Source: Strongylocentrotus droebachiensis (Eukaryota; Echinodermata; Echinoidea; Camarodonta; Strongylocentrotidae). From it: DNA of 64,000 nucleotides. A program made the position numbers and the translations under genes. Shown here piece after piece: positions 1-14,600 of this stretch. Every line of letters starts with the position of its first letter. The first letter of the stretch is position 1. The stretch covers positions 186,001 to 250,000 of the forward strand of contig JAVYIG010002375.1 of assembly GCA_035222895.1 (NCBI GenBank), written 5' to 3'. Under the pieces are notes generated by a model. The model saw nothing but the letters and a program-made list of their open reading frames with translations, was not told the origin of the DNA and did no database searches.

Positions 1-1984
1 GACATAAGTAGATAATACAGTCAAACCTGTCTACAGCGACCACCCAAAGGAAACACAAAAAGTGGCCTTTGTAGACAGGTTCCTTTAGTACATGTTTCAA
101 TGAGAAACCATTTCCAAGGGAAACAACAAATGTGGTCTTTGTAGACAGGTGGTCACTAAAGCAGGTTTGACTGTATAACCAATTTAGGAAGTACTGTATA
201 AAGGAGAAGGAGAAGCAATAAGCTTTCCAGAGCTTATATCGCCAACTGGGATAGACCTGTCCCAGGCCATGAGACTGTAGAGGGTTGGATTAATGAGTAT
301 AATTCACTCATTGAGAAAGAGGTGAGATTAGATGAAGCTTTGAATTGAATTGAATAGTTAATTTAATTACTCATTATTTCTAAGTATCATCTGAAGTGTT
401 CACACTTGTACAAGCATTGCTTTTTAGTGGACCCCTCTGCCTCTATCATGTATTTGTTCACGTTTGTTTTAAATGCTTATAATGGATTTATAATGTTTTG
501 TTGGAAACATGAATAAATTTAAATTGAATTGATTTAAACATGGTAACACTCACATCAGCCTAAAAAGACTGCTTTTCAGCAAGTCCGTGTTACAAACATA
601 AAACAGATCTTATCGAAACCAAATTGAATATAAGTACAAAGGAAAAACAATTTTATAAAGATGACGTATCTAAAACAAAGTGATGAGAGAAAGCTAATAC
701 ACAAAAAGGAATTACTAACATAAACATATGTGATATAAAAGTATCATATGAATGAAACAGGAACTTGATAGAGAAAAATGCTATTTCTTTTTTAAGGAGC
801 TTATATAAGCTTGACACACAGGTTCTAGATTTTGAATTTGGGTGCCCACAAGGCCCAGGCACTTTTTAGTATCAAGCCCTGCATTAGGCATAAGTAGATA
901 ATTACCTAATTTATACACCTCATAATATGATTGTGTGCTATGGAGAAGAATAGAATGATGATTATTCACAGTTGTTACTCAGTACTTAAAAAGCTGAATA
1001 TTAATTAATTGGGAACTGTTTTTGTATAAAATGCTGCCATGAAGTAAGGATCTGTATTTAATCGTTAAACTTTACTAAGTTGAAAGAAAGTGATGATTGG
1101 AAATGCGATGCAATGATGAACAAAAGTATATGTTTCAGAGAGGACAGAATGAGAAGGAAAAAACATGATCAGGAAGTACTGTATAAAGAACAAGGAGAAG
1201 CAAAAAGATGTGTGAAACAATATTGGAGAAGCAACATGTATTACTCGAGAGAGAGATATAGGTTTGGCAAGAATTCAAGAAAAGGATAAAGTCAGGGAAT
1301 AGCGTGACCGGGGCCCTGTGTCATGAGAAATAAAATTGTTTATTGGACTGAAGAGATAACAATAAATGTTTATAGGAAACACAATGATCAGTTAAAGGGG
1401 TACATGCACTTCCCTTTTATATTCCTGGTCCTCAATTAAAGATCCCATGACTTCATTAATTGCTTTTGGGTTGTCCTCTGAAAAAGTAGGCCATTCATGA
1501 CACAGAATACAAGATCTGAACAATCTTGACTGTAGGAGAAAATAATCCACATCCCATCACTGCTTTTTTCATATCATTTCATTTCATTTATTCCATTTAA
1601 AAATTGTACATAAAATGAATCAGATACAAAGTAATAAAGGTCAGGAGCCCTAAAGAAGCAAAAGCTTGTAAACAGAGCCCCTTGAACAAATTATACATAC
1701 ATATAATAAATCTTATATTAATACAAATATTAAATCATCAACATATATAGACATATATACATTCGCAAACACACAGCTAGAAGGAAAGTAGAAAACAAAG
1801 AAGAACAAGAAAAGAGAGAGAATTGTATATAAATGCTGATGCCGCCATATAATTTAAGTTTAGGAATTTTGATGAAAATACAATGTACATATAAGAATAT
1901 GCATTAAATCCATCTCTGTATCTAGCTAATCACATTCTAACTTGTCTCTGCACTTCTGTCTTTGATACTGTTTCTCTCCTGTAG
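1..1984. other. VKR intron (3' part), no gene
   Basis: Apart from the Tc1/mariner-like MITE at 16-175 I see no gene. A gaataaatttaaattgaattgattt-like tail near 510-540 and gaattgaattgaat near 340 resemble the 3' tails of LINE-type elements but are too degraded to classify. The phrase aggaagtactgtataaag occurs at about 187 and 1171. Confidence 0.5.
16..175. mobile_element. Short TIR element (Tc1/mariner-like MITE)
   Basis: Begins tacagtcaaacctg and ends caggtttgactgta; these are inverted copies with TA at both edges, the target duplication of Tc1/mariner/pogo elements. The interior has a second pair of related motifs (gtctacagcgaccac and gtggtcact). It is about 160 bp and non-coding. A diverged relative lies at 30465-30620. 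Confidence 0.75.
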
Positions 1985-2112
1985 GGTAAGATGCCATCTA
2001 CCTATGCAGCTTATGCCTATGACACAGTCTGGACTTATGCTTATGCTCTTGATAAGCTCTTATTCAACGATGTAGCAGCACTGGATACACTCTCATCCCA
2101 GCAAACCATCAG
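1985..2112 (+). CDS. VKR: VKR exon: Venus-flytrap segment
   Basis: The acceptor ctcctgtag precedes 1985 and the donor gtaatt follows 2112; the exon enters in phase 0 and leaves in phase 2. It encodes [20 protein letters not shown] and about 20 more residues. The YAxYAYDxVW...ALDK pattern is the conserved lobe-2 helix of GABA-B-type periplasmic-binding-like receptors. It is the first VKR exon visible; earlier exons must lie before the window. Confidence 0.85.
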
Positions 2113-5100
2113 GTAATTATGCATTTTAGATTTTATTATCATTTTTAAAAATCCCTCTATATTCGTAATTATTGCTGCATCACACTTTAAAAAAAATATT
2201 GCATATAAAATGGCAGTTTTTAAAGATATGACTAGGAGTGAAAAATAAAGTATCGTTTAGATACATGTAAGTATTCAGAGCACCTATATCTTTCTGATAT
2301 GATTAAAGAATTTTGGTAGTAACTGAAGATCGATGCCTTGTCCAAGGGCACTTAGTGCATGGACTTGGTCTTGTAACACAGCTTTGCTGGTTGTGAGCCC
2401 ACTGCTTCCTTCAGAGCCACACTTCCTTGAATACATTAGAAATTGATTTTATGAATACATTACAAATAGCTGGTGTTGGTCGACCCAAGTACATTGAGGA
2501 TTGTATCCTTGTTTGAATGGAACCACCCCAAGATTGCCGGCTTAACTTTAATGATGCACATTAATACCGGACATCTTGGGGTTGAACATGATCTTGGTCT
2601 CCATTGTACACTCATGTGGGCGTACCTTATCTATAGGGGTGCTGATGATCGGAACCTGAGGTTGATTGTTCTCCTCTCACACCTCTCCGACCCCTTGCAA
2701 CGAAACCAACGTCTGATCACGTCTTTCACTGCTGTCCGGCAACCAAAAGGAAAGGATCTATTATGTAATACGAGACTTCCCCCGCTGCATATGTTTAACC
2801 CAATTCTCAGGTTTTTATCTGATAGAGGATGAAGACCGACAGGCCACGACCTTGACTTCTTGTCCTGTATCGCATGATCTTAAACCAAGCTAGACTATGC
2901 TATCCATCTCCAAGTCAAATCCTCTAGTAGCTGCAGCTAGACACCCCACCCCCGCCCGCTCGTTGCTGTGTCTATCATCCCCTCCCCCAGGGGGTCCCAG
3001 GGGGGTGTGACTGATGTCGCCAGGTCTCTTTCATCGTGATGTATCAGAAGGCGCTCTCCAATTATCTTCTCTCTGCCTCAGAACTCCTTCTCGGCAAGCT
3101 CTCCCATTATCTCCCTATTGCCTCTAGACTACGGCAAGGAAAGAATAAAGAAGTTCAAGCATTTTTCAAGATGTACTTTGTGAAATGTTGAACTCCTATT
3201 TGCAAGGTTTGACAAAGAGGCAGAGAAAAGGGTGTATGTTGCGTTTATCGATCCTTCTGTAAATATTTTTTTTTCCGAAAGAAGCCAACTAGGGGAAACC
3301 CCAGATTCAGAACCATCAGACCAGGATGGGGCTAAACCTATCGATCTGAAATGCACACTGCATATGATGCACATTCAAATTTATAATTGGGGGAGGGGGT
3401 AACTGCTTGCAGCCCCTACATGTACCTCTACTTGATCTTTCTGTTGTATAAGCAGTTTTCAATCCCATAGTCAACCAAAGGCTAAACTAACTTTTCCTAT
3501 TACGGTATATACAATTCCTATTTTGTTCAATGCCATGCAAATTGTCCATAGTAGAAACTACACTGAAACAAGGTCTGAAGGTAAATGTATATCTCTCTAA
3601 TTAGAAGAAACAAGATATCTGCAGTGAGATAGGAACTGATATGTTAATCTTGTATAACCTCAGTATGCATTTAGGGCGATTCCAAAATGTGAATCATGAT
3701 GCTATATTCATCCACAGAGTATTCCTTGGACATGGCATTGTTGTACATTGTCATGGAAACGATTTAGATGACCTTACCTCATCCTGGTTGGATTAAAGCT
3801 GTGGTCATTATGTCCAGGAAGGTGCATATGATTAAGAAAAGCATGATGACGTCCGTAACAGAGGGGTGATCAAGATCATCCTGTGGTTTGGAGTTCAGTT
3901 TATGAGATGAAGTCATCACAAACAAAAGTGGTCATTTAAATGTTCAGTCTTCTTCCTCTTTTTATGCCTCCGTTACGAAGTAGCCGGAGGCATTATGTTT
4001 TCGGGTTGTCCGTCCGTACGTCTGTACGTACGTACGTACGTACGTCTGTACGTACGTACGTCCCGTTCTCGTGATCGCGTTATCTGAAGAACCGATTGAT
4101 GGATTCCTGCCAAACTTTGGTCATGTATGTATCTTGCAGAGCCAATGAACTGATTAGATTTTGGGGTCACGAGGTCAAAGGTCAAAGGTCACAGGGCTCA
4201 TTATGTATGCAAAAACAGTTTGTGATCGCGTTATCTGTAGAACCGATTGATGGATTCCTGCCAAACTTTGGTCATGTATGTATCTTGCAGAGCCAATGAA
4301 TTGAGTAGATTTTGGGGTCACAAGGTCAAAGGTCAAAGGTCAGAGGGCTCATTATGTATGCAAAAACAGCTCGTGATCGCGTTATCTCAAGAACCGATTG
4401 ATGGATTCCTGCCAAACTTAGGTCATGTATGTTACTTGCAGAGCTGATGAACTGATTAGATTTTGGGGTCATGAGGTCAAGGTCAAAGGTCATGAGGCTC
4501 ATTATGTATGCAAAAATAGCTTGTGATCGTATTATCATTAGAACAGATTGATGGATTCCTGCCAAACTTAGATCATTTATGTATCCTGCAGAGCCAATGA
4601 ACTGAGTAGATTCTTGGTTCATAAGGTCAAAGGTCATGGGCTCATTATGTATGCAAAAATAGCTTGTGAACGCATTCTCATTAGAACTGACAGATGGATT
4701 ACTATTTAACTCAGGACATCTTGCAGAGCCAATGAACTGAGTAGATGTTAGGGTCATGAGGTCAAAGATCAAAGGGTCATATATGTATATGAGAAATTGC
4801 TTGTAATCGCGATATTCTGAGAGCCTGTTAATGGATTACAATTAAACTTGAATTAAAAAAAAATCTTCTGCTTTGGTTTGTAAAATTGCTCTATGACGGA
4901 GGCATCATTTTCGACTGCGCGCAGTCGAATTCCATCTAGTTGCAGATTCATGAATAATCAGGATATTAGTAGTGGAACTTTATGTTCTATAGAATATAGT
5001 GTTGAATTGTGCCATTACCAAAATTTCCCTGGAGTTCAGTTATGAAGTCATCACAAAGAAAAATGGTCATTTAAATGTTCAGTCTTCTTCCTCTCTTTTT

Positions 5101-8100
5101 TGTAGATTCATGATAATCAGGATATAAGTAGTGGAACTGTTATGTTCTATAGAATATAGTGTTAAATTGTGCCATTACCAAGGAGTAACAACAGCGAGTT
5201 CCCTGTGGTAACTCCTTGTGTATATGAGGGACAAAGGATTCCTTTTAGGTCCTATCTGAAGGACGTGTTACTAATGATTGATGCATAACTGAAGGGGACT
5301 ACAAACAATATTTATATACCGGTATTTTTCAAGTGAAAGAACATATTGTGCCTAGAATAAAATACCTAATTTAATGGTCATGGGGTATATCAAATAATAC
5401 CATTGATTTTCAAATCAGTTTCATAATGTTTTCATACCCCTTCATTCTTGATAATGATATGGTTGGGATTAAAGAATTAAAGTTCAATGTAGATGATGAT
5501 TATAATTATAACAATATTAGGTATATAAGTGCATGAAAACTAAAAGTTACAAAAGGGCCTACAAAATTGGAAAAAAAGGAAGAAAAAATGGTGATAAATA
5601 TTAATGAGATTTCATTATATTGAATAACGGCAAGAATAAGTTTTAACGGAACTTTTGAAGGTTGTTTGCTTTACTGAATAAAATAGATAAAGGTTCTTCA
5701 AATCTAACTTTTTTCTGTAGAGTGAGAATCTGATATCTAGTGCACCAGATTACACGTACAACTTCAAGAGGTACATGCAGGGTAGAACTGTTTTTGCCAG
5801 CTGACACATTTGATTGTAATACATGCTATACTAGATGCATGATTAAGGGTTTTGAATTGAAGTTTGTATTAACCTTGAACATACGTGAGAGCTCTGAGCA
5901 ATTAGCCCTGATCTATTCTCTCAGGGAGATTGGTTGCTACGGGCAATGTTCTGTTCAACTGGGGGATACGTTTCATAGGTAGAGAACGTCTCCAATGAAT
6001 TCCCTTCTTGAGGATTGTCCCAAGGTCTCTGAGGTTTTTCTGCATGATTGTAGATTGATGGGAGTTTGTTAGAAGGATCAAGCTCGAGGGGAACCAACAT
6101 CTAGGCTCTGATTCGTATGAAATGTGCTTCATTCAGTCAACAGCGTCGTTCTGAGCATTCACTTGGGTTTCCTGTGTTTATAAAAGCTGCAGTTGTATCA
6201 AAGTTCTGCTGTATTCTATCAGCAAGTCATTGGTGTTGCTCCCTACCTTGCCTCTGGTTGCATAGCTGATAGCAGAGTGGAAGTTACATGATATATTTTC
6301 TTTCAATGATGAGACGCTGTGTGAATGATTATAGCCAATTATAGTCAACAGATTATAGTCAACAGCGTTGTTCTAAGCAAGCATTCACTTGGGTTTCCTG
6401 CGTTTATAAAAGCTACAGTTGTATCAAAGATCTGCTGTATTCTATCAGCAAGTCATTGGTGTTGCTACCTACCTTGCTTCTGGTTGCCCAGCTGATAGCA
6501 GAGTGGACGTTACATGATATATTTTCTTTCAATGATGAGAGGCTGTGTGAATAATTATAGCCAATGTGCCTTCGTGAAGGAGTAATTTGTACTATTTTAT
6601 TTAAGAGGTAAGCATGGGTGACCTGGTCATGAGCTGTACATATATCTTTATCACTTAACTTTGTTTTTCAATGTTATATATGTCAGTCTCGAATGATGAA
6701 GATTGAGGAATTGTGTTGTATAAGTATGTATGATATGATCCATTAAAATTTAACACCTGTTTGATGATAGTAGGTCATGCAAATGCTTTGTAATTCTTCT
6801 ATCATTTGACAATACATGCTGTCATGGACTTGATTGACCATTTTCATTAATACAAGTTTCACAATTATGTTTATCAATCAGCCTTCATAATATATGTGGT
6901 CAATTTACCAAACTCTGTTTAGTGTAAAATCTTCTGATGAATTTAAGTGAAACATATATCACATATCTAAAATGATATCGCTAGTGATATTCGTTTGTCT
7001 CGCAATGTATGGTCAACAAGGGATCTAAAAGACCACGATGTTGCGAGGCAAACTCATATCAATAGTGATATTATTTTCGATACTACATCCGCAACGAGTA
7101 ATATATTTAGCGTATAACACATATGTGTAACTTTTGATCTTCCTTGTATCACAGAACATACCTGCGGCATCTGAGCAACACATCATTCAGTGGGGTCACC
7201 GGAGAGGTCAAGTTCATGGATCAAGATCGCAGAGGACCAATCAGCATCCATCAACACCACCCTCCTACAACCACGGTAAGATCCCAACTCCTAAACTTTA
7301 AAGCCCCACTGCATTACGTATAGCTACTTGCGCCCTCTATATAGCAAACAATGCCTAATCGATGACCATTGGTCCCCCATGATCCCCTTTTTCTTATGTT
7401 ACTTGAGAGCTGATTTGATGAGATAGCCACCTGTCAGTGACCTTGCAGGGAGATCTGATCCCTCCTGGCCAAACTAGTACAGACGGGCTTTAAATCTTCT
7501 TCATTAGGAGCCATAATGCATAAGTTGTTCTTCTTGTTGTTCTATGTGTTCTGTCAAGATATAGAATAGAGAAGAAAATAGATCATGTTTCTTCATTTAT
7601 TTACCCATCTTAGCATTAAAGGGATTTGCTGGGATAAATCCAGTTTTAATCCATTAAAAATGCATGTTAAAAACAAAAACCAATCCATCTCCAACAGATT
7701 AACAGATTAACAAACTATGGATGACAGCGGTGGGATATATAGAAAAACAGATATCTGTATTTGTAGTTTAGAGATATTGGACTCTTTGATCCTGTTAATA
7801 AAAATTGCAAGCCTTCAGTGAAATGCATTTTTATTCTATGTCTATGTTTTAAAAAGTACATAGAGCTAACATGATTTGATAGACCTTGTCATTCCAAAGG
7901 TCAGTCATAATAAGTTGAAACAGAGAAAAGCTTGAGGGTATAGGAAATTGGAAATGAATGTTAGTTTCCATGTGAGAGCAAAATTTTGCCCTTCAGATAG
8001 GATTGTCTGGATTACCTAGGCCTTGTTCAAAACATGATTGTGCAGATTAGTTAAGCCTTGGATCTAACATGATAACAGTAAATTTATACAGCACAAGTGG

Positions 8101-11100
8101 TAATAGGGTATGTGCACTATCTTCTTGTTGAAAGGAGACCTCTATGTTGTGAGGAAGACATTCACAATCTTCCACACAACCCCTACCTGTCAAAAAATGC
8201 AAGTCAGTCACATGAAACCTTAGTTTTTAATGGAGCTTATTTTCATGTGTTGAACGTGAACAAATTTTGAAAACCCTTCAACCATTTTTGAAAGTTGGAA
8301 AAATAAAACAATCACAAACCAACAGCTTCTTCTCGTATCATAAGGCTTAGCCAGACAATTGAAAAAACCGGCCATGGATTAGAGATCGTTTCGAATAAAG
8401 GGTGGGAGGGTGATGACAATCGCTGAGTCACCTTCCAAGAAGCTAACCCGATGGGTGGGATCCATTCCTGCATGCGTTCAGACTAGCGGAATTCATTGTA
8501 TATTTATACAATAAGTAATTACTTCTATATATACTTATTACTTACTTGTCACTAGTCTGAACGTTTTATAATCTGAACGTTTTATCATGTGTTGTGAAAT
8601 TCCAAAACCCTTCAACAATTTGTGAAAGTTGCAAAAACAAAACAATCACAAAAGACTACATTGTATATTTATTCAATAAGTAATTACTTTAACTTATTTA
8701 CCTGTTAGTAGTCTGAAGGTTGTATAAAGAAACGTAAACAAAACATCATGTAGCAAAATGCAGGTTTAGGCATTGTTTTGAATGAAAGCTCATTAAAGAA
8801 TCAGTGTCTTGTTTTAGTCTGAATGTTGTATCATATGAAAATCGTATAAGGGGAGCCTTCCAAAGTTGCGACTGTGCCCGAACGCGTCGGGGCGCCATGA
8901 ATAGAAAGGTTGCGCCTCAAGAAACGCAAAGGGGCGCAAAGGGGCGCAAAGGGGCGTGACAGTTACCCTCACCTGATTCTTGCATATGAAAAGAAACTGT
9001 CTATTGTTGGTATAAACCCGCTCTATTCTTCTTGCGCCCTTTTGCGCCCTACCAGACGATGGAAGATTATCTCTCCCGCCATTGTTCTCGCTCGTGATGC
9101 GCAATGCACAACGGTACAGCTTAAACTTGCTATACAGAAAGTATTTGTCAGCCAAAGCCTGCCTTTCCCTCTTCCTGTTCTCGTACTAATAAACATCCCA
9201 TTGTTTGTAAAAACTTGATGTATTCTTCTCGCTTTGCGATCTATTCTTCTCGCGCCGTTTTGCGTCGCAACGGGCGGGGGTATTATCTTTCCTATTATTG
9301 TGGAAGCTTTGCGATGTACATTGCAACAGCACAGCCTGAACTTGTCTAGTGGGAGCGTTTTTGTTTTGGGGGGCAATCAACACACTCGTTCATCTTGATC
9401 AGAATAAATTATGATATTTTTTTTCTGTTGTTGGTTTAATACGCCTCCTTTTAAAATTTGTGACGACTGTATGGAATGTGAAATAAAGATGACTATGTAC
9501 GATGAATGGTTGTTTAATTGCGAGCTTGATTGTCCCCAACAAGAAAAAGTAAAAGAAAAATGAGTGAATGAATACATGTATGCGGTTATAGTCGGAAAAC
9601 TGATGACTGTTTGGGACGGTTGTGTATGTTTGTAATTCGAATGATTATCAACATATTTGTATAATTTCCACGTCGCGATATTATCCTAGCGTCGTAATGG
9701 ACAAAGGAATTTTCATTCTCTCCCGTCATTATTCACGCTACTTGTAGCACATTGCCACAGCCTGAGCTTGGAAGCACTTATATTTTGTCAGTCAAATCCT
9801 TTTTTTTTCTTCTCCTCTCTTGACTTGGTTCTAATAAACAACCCATATCGTATTAAAATAAAACTCTATGTATTCTTTTTGCGTCGTGTCTTTTCTTCTC
9901 ATGCCGTTCTTTGCAATAGTCAGACGGGAGAGTTTGACATTGTTTTGGTAATCAATGAACTCACGGTGCGTCATGATCAGTAAAGGAAATCTTTATAAAA
10001 TGCATTATAACAATACTAATGGTAATAATAACAATAATTCTAAAGTGACTTTTTTAAACACTCTTCCATACCCTCCCCCAAGTTAGTATAGATATGAATC
10101 GACGAAAATCTGAACGGATGTATTTTTTGATATTTCAGCTGTTTCTGAACCGTTTTTGATCAAGTTACGTTAATTCTATCATTAACAAAAATGGTATACT
10201 CTTTCTAATTTGACAAATTTTCGCAAAAAAAGTATAGTAAAATTGGCCGCGTATAATCGGCTTTGCAATCTGTATACAAGTTCATGTCATATCCAGTGGC
10301 GTACGCAGGATTTTCCTATAATAAATATAAGGTATGATGTGTACATCACAAGGGATAATTATGTTATAATAATTCATCTCAAGGAAGAGATGTTGTCGGC
10401 GTACACGGTACAAGCAAATGAAGGAATAGAAACATTATTAAACAAAAATGAAGATGGAAAACGACATTGCCAGATAGACAGAGAGACAGACAGGGAGAGG
10501 GAAAGAGAGAGAGAGAGAGAGAGAGAGGTGGCGGGAGAGATAGAAAATTGGACGTCACGGTAGTCCGTACTGTATTTATTTATATGATATTTGTCTCTCC
10601 GATCACCCCCCCCCCAGCTCCGATTTTGTTTCCCCTTTAGTTTGTCCTTTTTTTATATATAGATATGTTTTCGCTGAAGACTAATGTCCGACGCATAACA
10701 GTATTGTCAAGCATAATAAACATTTTTTATATCAATTTGATGCAACAGAGATTTTCATTCAAAAGTTTTACTTTGTATAATTATTTGTACATTAATATTC
10801 TTCGCATTTCGACATTATCAGACGCTCGTTTTCTATTTCGCTCCCTATAATAAACAAACGGTATAATAAATTGTGTACATCATTATTATGTTATAATAAT
10901 TTATCTCAAAGAAGGAATTGTGCCGGCAAACAAGCAAATGGCGGAACAACATTGGCAGAAAGACGGAGAGACAGACAGACAGAGAAAACGACCGAGCGAG
11001 AGAGAGAGAGAGAGTGTGAATGGGAGACACACACATGCACACACATAGAAAGAGAGAAAAAACAATCATCTTGCATGATTGTTGCCTTTGAATGATTGTT

Positions 11101-11641
11101 TCAGATAGGGTAAAGTCTGGCTTTACGTAATATGATTTTTATTTATGAGTATGTCGGAACGTGGTCCCATTAAAAAAATTTAAAAAAAACAGCAACGACA
11201 ACTGCAAGAATAACAAGACCCTTCCCGCCCCCCAAAACAACAAAAACAGGGTTATAGATACCCTTACCTCACTTCCGCTCTTTGGAGTTTATAACCACGA
11301 CAACGACCTGTACCCCCCGCAACGTTCATTGTTCCTCTTACGTAACTTTAATAGCTGTGGGATCATGGGCCAAAGACATAGCTCAGTTTCGCATATTCTA
11401 TGTAGGTCCAAAATACTCCCAGCATTTTTGTGTCGTTCTTATGTACTTTGTCAATACATATATTTACAAACTATAATTGTCAAAATTTGAACATATATTC
11501 ATACACATTGATATTTATATAGCACCTTGACATAAACCATGATCAAAGCGCTTTACATTAGTAAATAAAACAGACTAATTATTTTGCTCTCCAAGCAATA
11601 CTTACAAACTATTTCGTTTTCCCTATATCATCTGTTTAGAG

Positions 11642-11684
<43 letters not shown>

Positions 11685-14600
11685 CAGATAGACAGAGAGA
11701 TGTATAGATAGAGAGAGAGAGAAAGTTGAGTGCATCCGTAGTCTGTACTGTATTTATTTATTATTATGCTATTGTGTCACTCCTTTCACCACCCCCCCCC
11801 CCCGGCCCCGCCCCCGTTCTGGATTCTTCTTTAGTTTAATTTTATCACGTTTATATCTTTTCGCTAAAGTATAATGTCCGACATATATTATAACCGTCAA
11901 TGTAGGCTGATAAACTATTTTATATTAATTTGATGCAACAGAGATTTACATACAAATCTTTTACTTTTTATAAATTGTGTATTTTAAAATATGTATTTCT
12001 AAATAAAAAGAGATGAAGAAGAAGAAGAGGGAATACTATATGTTTAATGGACAAATAAATAGATCTAAACGCAACGATATATTCACAAATCTGAGCGCAG
12101 CCCTCTTCGAACGCATTTTCTGCAAATCATGTTATCATGCCGTAGTGCCCAATGCTTGTGAGTGCATGACGAGCCCATTAAATTACAACAGCGCTGTTGA
12201 CGCGTCTACTTCTTTTAACGTGCAAATGTAAACGTTTTCAGAATTCTTGACAAATTGCGCAAAAAGGAGTCCGAATACGTGTTTAATAATAAATACTTCA
12301 TTATATAGGATGTCATTAATAATTATGAAAAACCTCCCATAATTATGTAAAGCTATAGAATAACTAACATCGATAAGAATAGAACAAGTTCAATACTATA
12401 TGTTTAATGGACAAATAAATAGATCTAAACGCAACGATATAACAAATCTGAGCGCAGCCCTCTTCGAACGCATTTTCTGCAAATCAGCAATGACAATGGA
12501 AAAACGCCCTTTCGAAGGGGTCATGTAAATTTGTGAGATAATATGCCCACTGATAAGATAATGTGAGAAAATCCAAGTTAAAGGTAAAGACCAGTATTGG
12601 TAACGCCCCAATTTCAAAAAATGAAATGGAAGCTCTCATTACCAATCATGTGATCGATTCCACAACGTTTCTTTCACAATGCAATCGCATGACCATTACT
12701 GGTCTTTACCTTTAAAGGGAATTAGTAACTTTGTTGACAATTGCAAAAAGTGATGGGTGATTAATAAAATATGTATTGGTATGATCCGATATGTCCACAA
12801 AGTAATGTTACTAAATCCCTTTCATAGGATGTAATTTGGCCTAGTAATAAAGTGAAAATGCAAAATGAGCTAACACTTAACATTGATTTTGTACACGGTT
12901 ATGACTATCCAGACAATAGTGTGACCTCCAAACACTAAGCGTAAACATCTTTATTTTACTTCCACAAATGATTGTTTACAATAGTATATTACGAGTATGG
13001 TGATTATGTATGTGTGTGTGGGTAGGGGTGCAGGGTGCTTTTGTGATTAAAGGTACTAGCCGCCTATGAGCGGAACAATGGGCGCAACAACTATTAGCTG
13101 CTCAAAGAGCCGTCTTTTGTCATTGTTTTATAATAACAAAGTGATTGTAAAAGTTACATGTATTACATGTAACTTATATCCGTAGGCGATATAACACCCA
13201 ATGTGAACATGACGTGTTCCTCGTTAACACAGTTTAATGAGGATAAAAGTAATAGATTTGTACACAGTCGTATTTATTTGTATTCAGTTGTACATATTAA
13301 AATTGTTTAATACATTTGCATATCTTGTTTTCATTTGTTTCAATTATTTGTCTAGAGTGACCGCCATTATTTCGATGCAACAGAGATTTACATTCAATTA
13401 TTTTTTTACTTTTTATAAGTATTGTACAGTAATATTCTTCTCATTTCGACATTATCAGCCGCTCTTTCATTATTTCGTTCCCTAGTACTAAACAAAACCT
13501 TGCCGATAATTATTGTGTTTAGATCTCCGTCGGGACAACAAAACCTTGCCGATAATTTTTGTTTTTAGATATCCGTCGGGACAACAAAACCTTGCCGATA
13601 ATTATTGTTTTTAGATCAGAACGTTTAATCTTTGATGAATTTGTATTAGGCCAGTTTCTAATTAATAAAAGCGATCATAAAAATGGCCGCTGGTTACATT
13701 ATTTTTACCCGACGTCCAGCGAGTCGGGCTTATTTTGCAAGATGGCAGCTGGCATTTATATATTTTGTTTTCTTTTTATTCAAAAAAAGATAATTTTAAC
13801 AGTTCGTTTTTCATGTTTTTTCATATTAAAAAAAAAAAAGGAAAATGAAAATAGATACTGAAGTACTGAGCAGTTTCTCAGCACCCACACGCAATACCCA
13901 CTTCTATGCGCTCCGCCGCCGACCTCCGAACACTGGAGGTAGGGGAAGTACAACACTTAAGTTCTAGTACACACACACACAGATAAATGCAGTTAATCTG
14001 GCACACTCGACCCTTTTGTGATTAAAGGCATTGCAGTCAAGGTGATTACATAATAGCTAATTGTCCCTCGCTAGTTAAGAGGATTAGAGATAATTGGATT
14101 TACTTGGAGAAGAGGCAAAGGAAAGGACTCAATCCTCAAATTCACCCTGTGAAAGTGATGTCCTGAAACCCGAGTAAGCAGGGACTTAGTAGGGTAAAGG
14201 GAAGACGGGCCGTTTGCGTCATGGTACACGGTACAAGAAATGGAGGAATAGAAAACATTATACAAAAAAAAAATTGATGCAACAGAGATTTACATACAAA
14301 TCTTTTACTTTTACTTAAATTGTGTATTTTTCTCATAAAATTGAGTATCTAAATAAAAAGAGATGAAGACGAAGAAGAGGGAGAAGAAGAAGAAGAAGAA
14401 GAAGAAGAAGAAGAAGAAGAAGAAGAAAAAGAAGAAGGGGGAATAAGAGTGAGAAGAAAAAATGCGGAGGAAGAAGAAGAACGAAATAAGAAAGAGAGAC
14501 AGGGAGAGAAAGACAGACGGACAAACAGAGAGAAAGAGAGAGAGAGAGAAAGAAAGTTGGGCGCATCGGTATATAGCGATATTGCGATGATTAAGAGAAC

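Larger units (their letters stand above)
3885..5180. repeat. Direct duplication of flank, one copy with insert, one empty
   Basis: The sequence at 3885-3963 plus 4940-5030 (gagttcag...gtcatttaaatgttcagtc...gattcatgaataatcagg) recurs at about 5030-5180 without the interior element. The second copy is therefore a natural empty site for the pearl/HINE insertion. Confidence 0.85.
2113..7154. other. VKR intron with repeats
   Basis: A 5.0-kb intron. It holds the pearl/HINE element (3964-4939) inside a duplicated flank, a 222-bp tandem duplication (6136-6565) and an imperfect palindrome (6974-7070). The 2473-2832 stretch is open for 119 codons but encodes nothing recognisable. Confidence 0.7.

Noticed and set aside
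2473-2832. 119-codon open frame in a VKR intron
   Set aside because: No motif or homology recognised, and it lies between well-supported VKR exons on the same strand.
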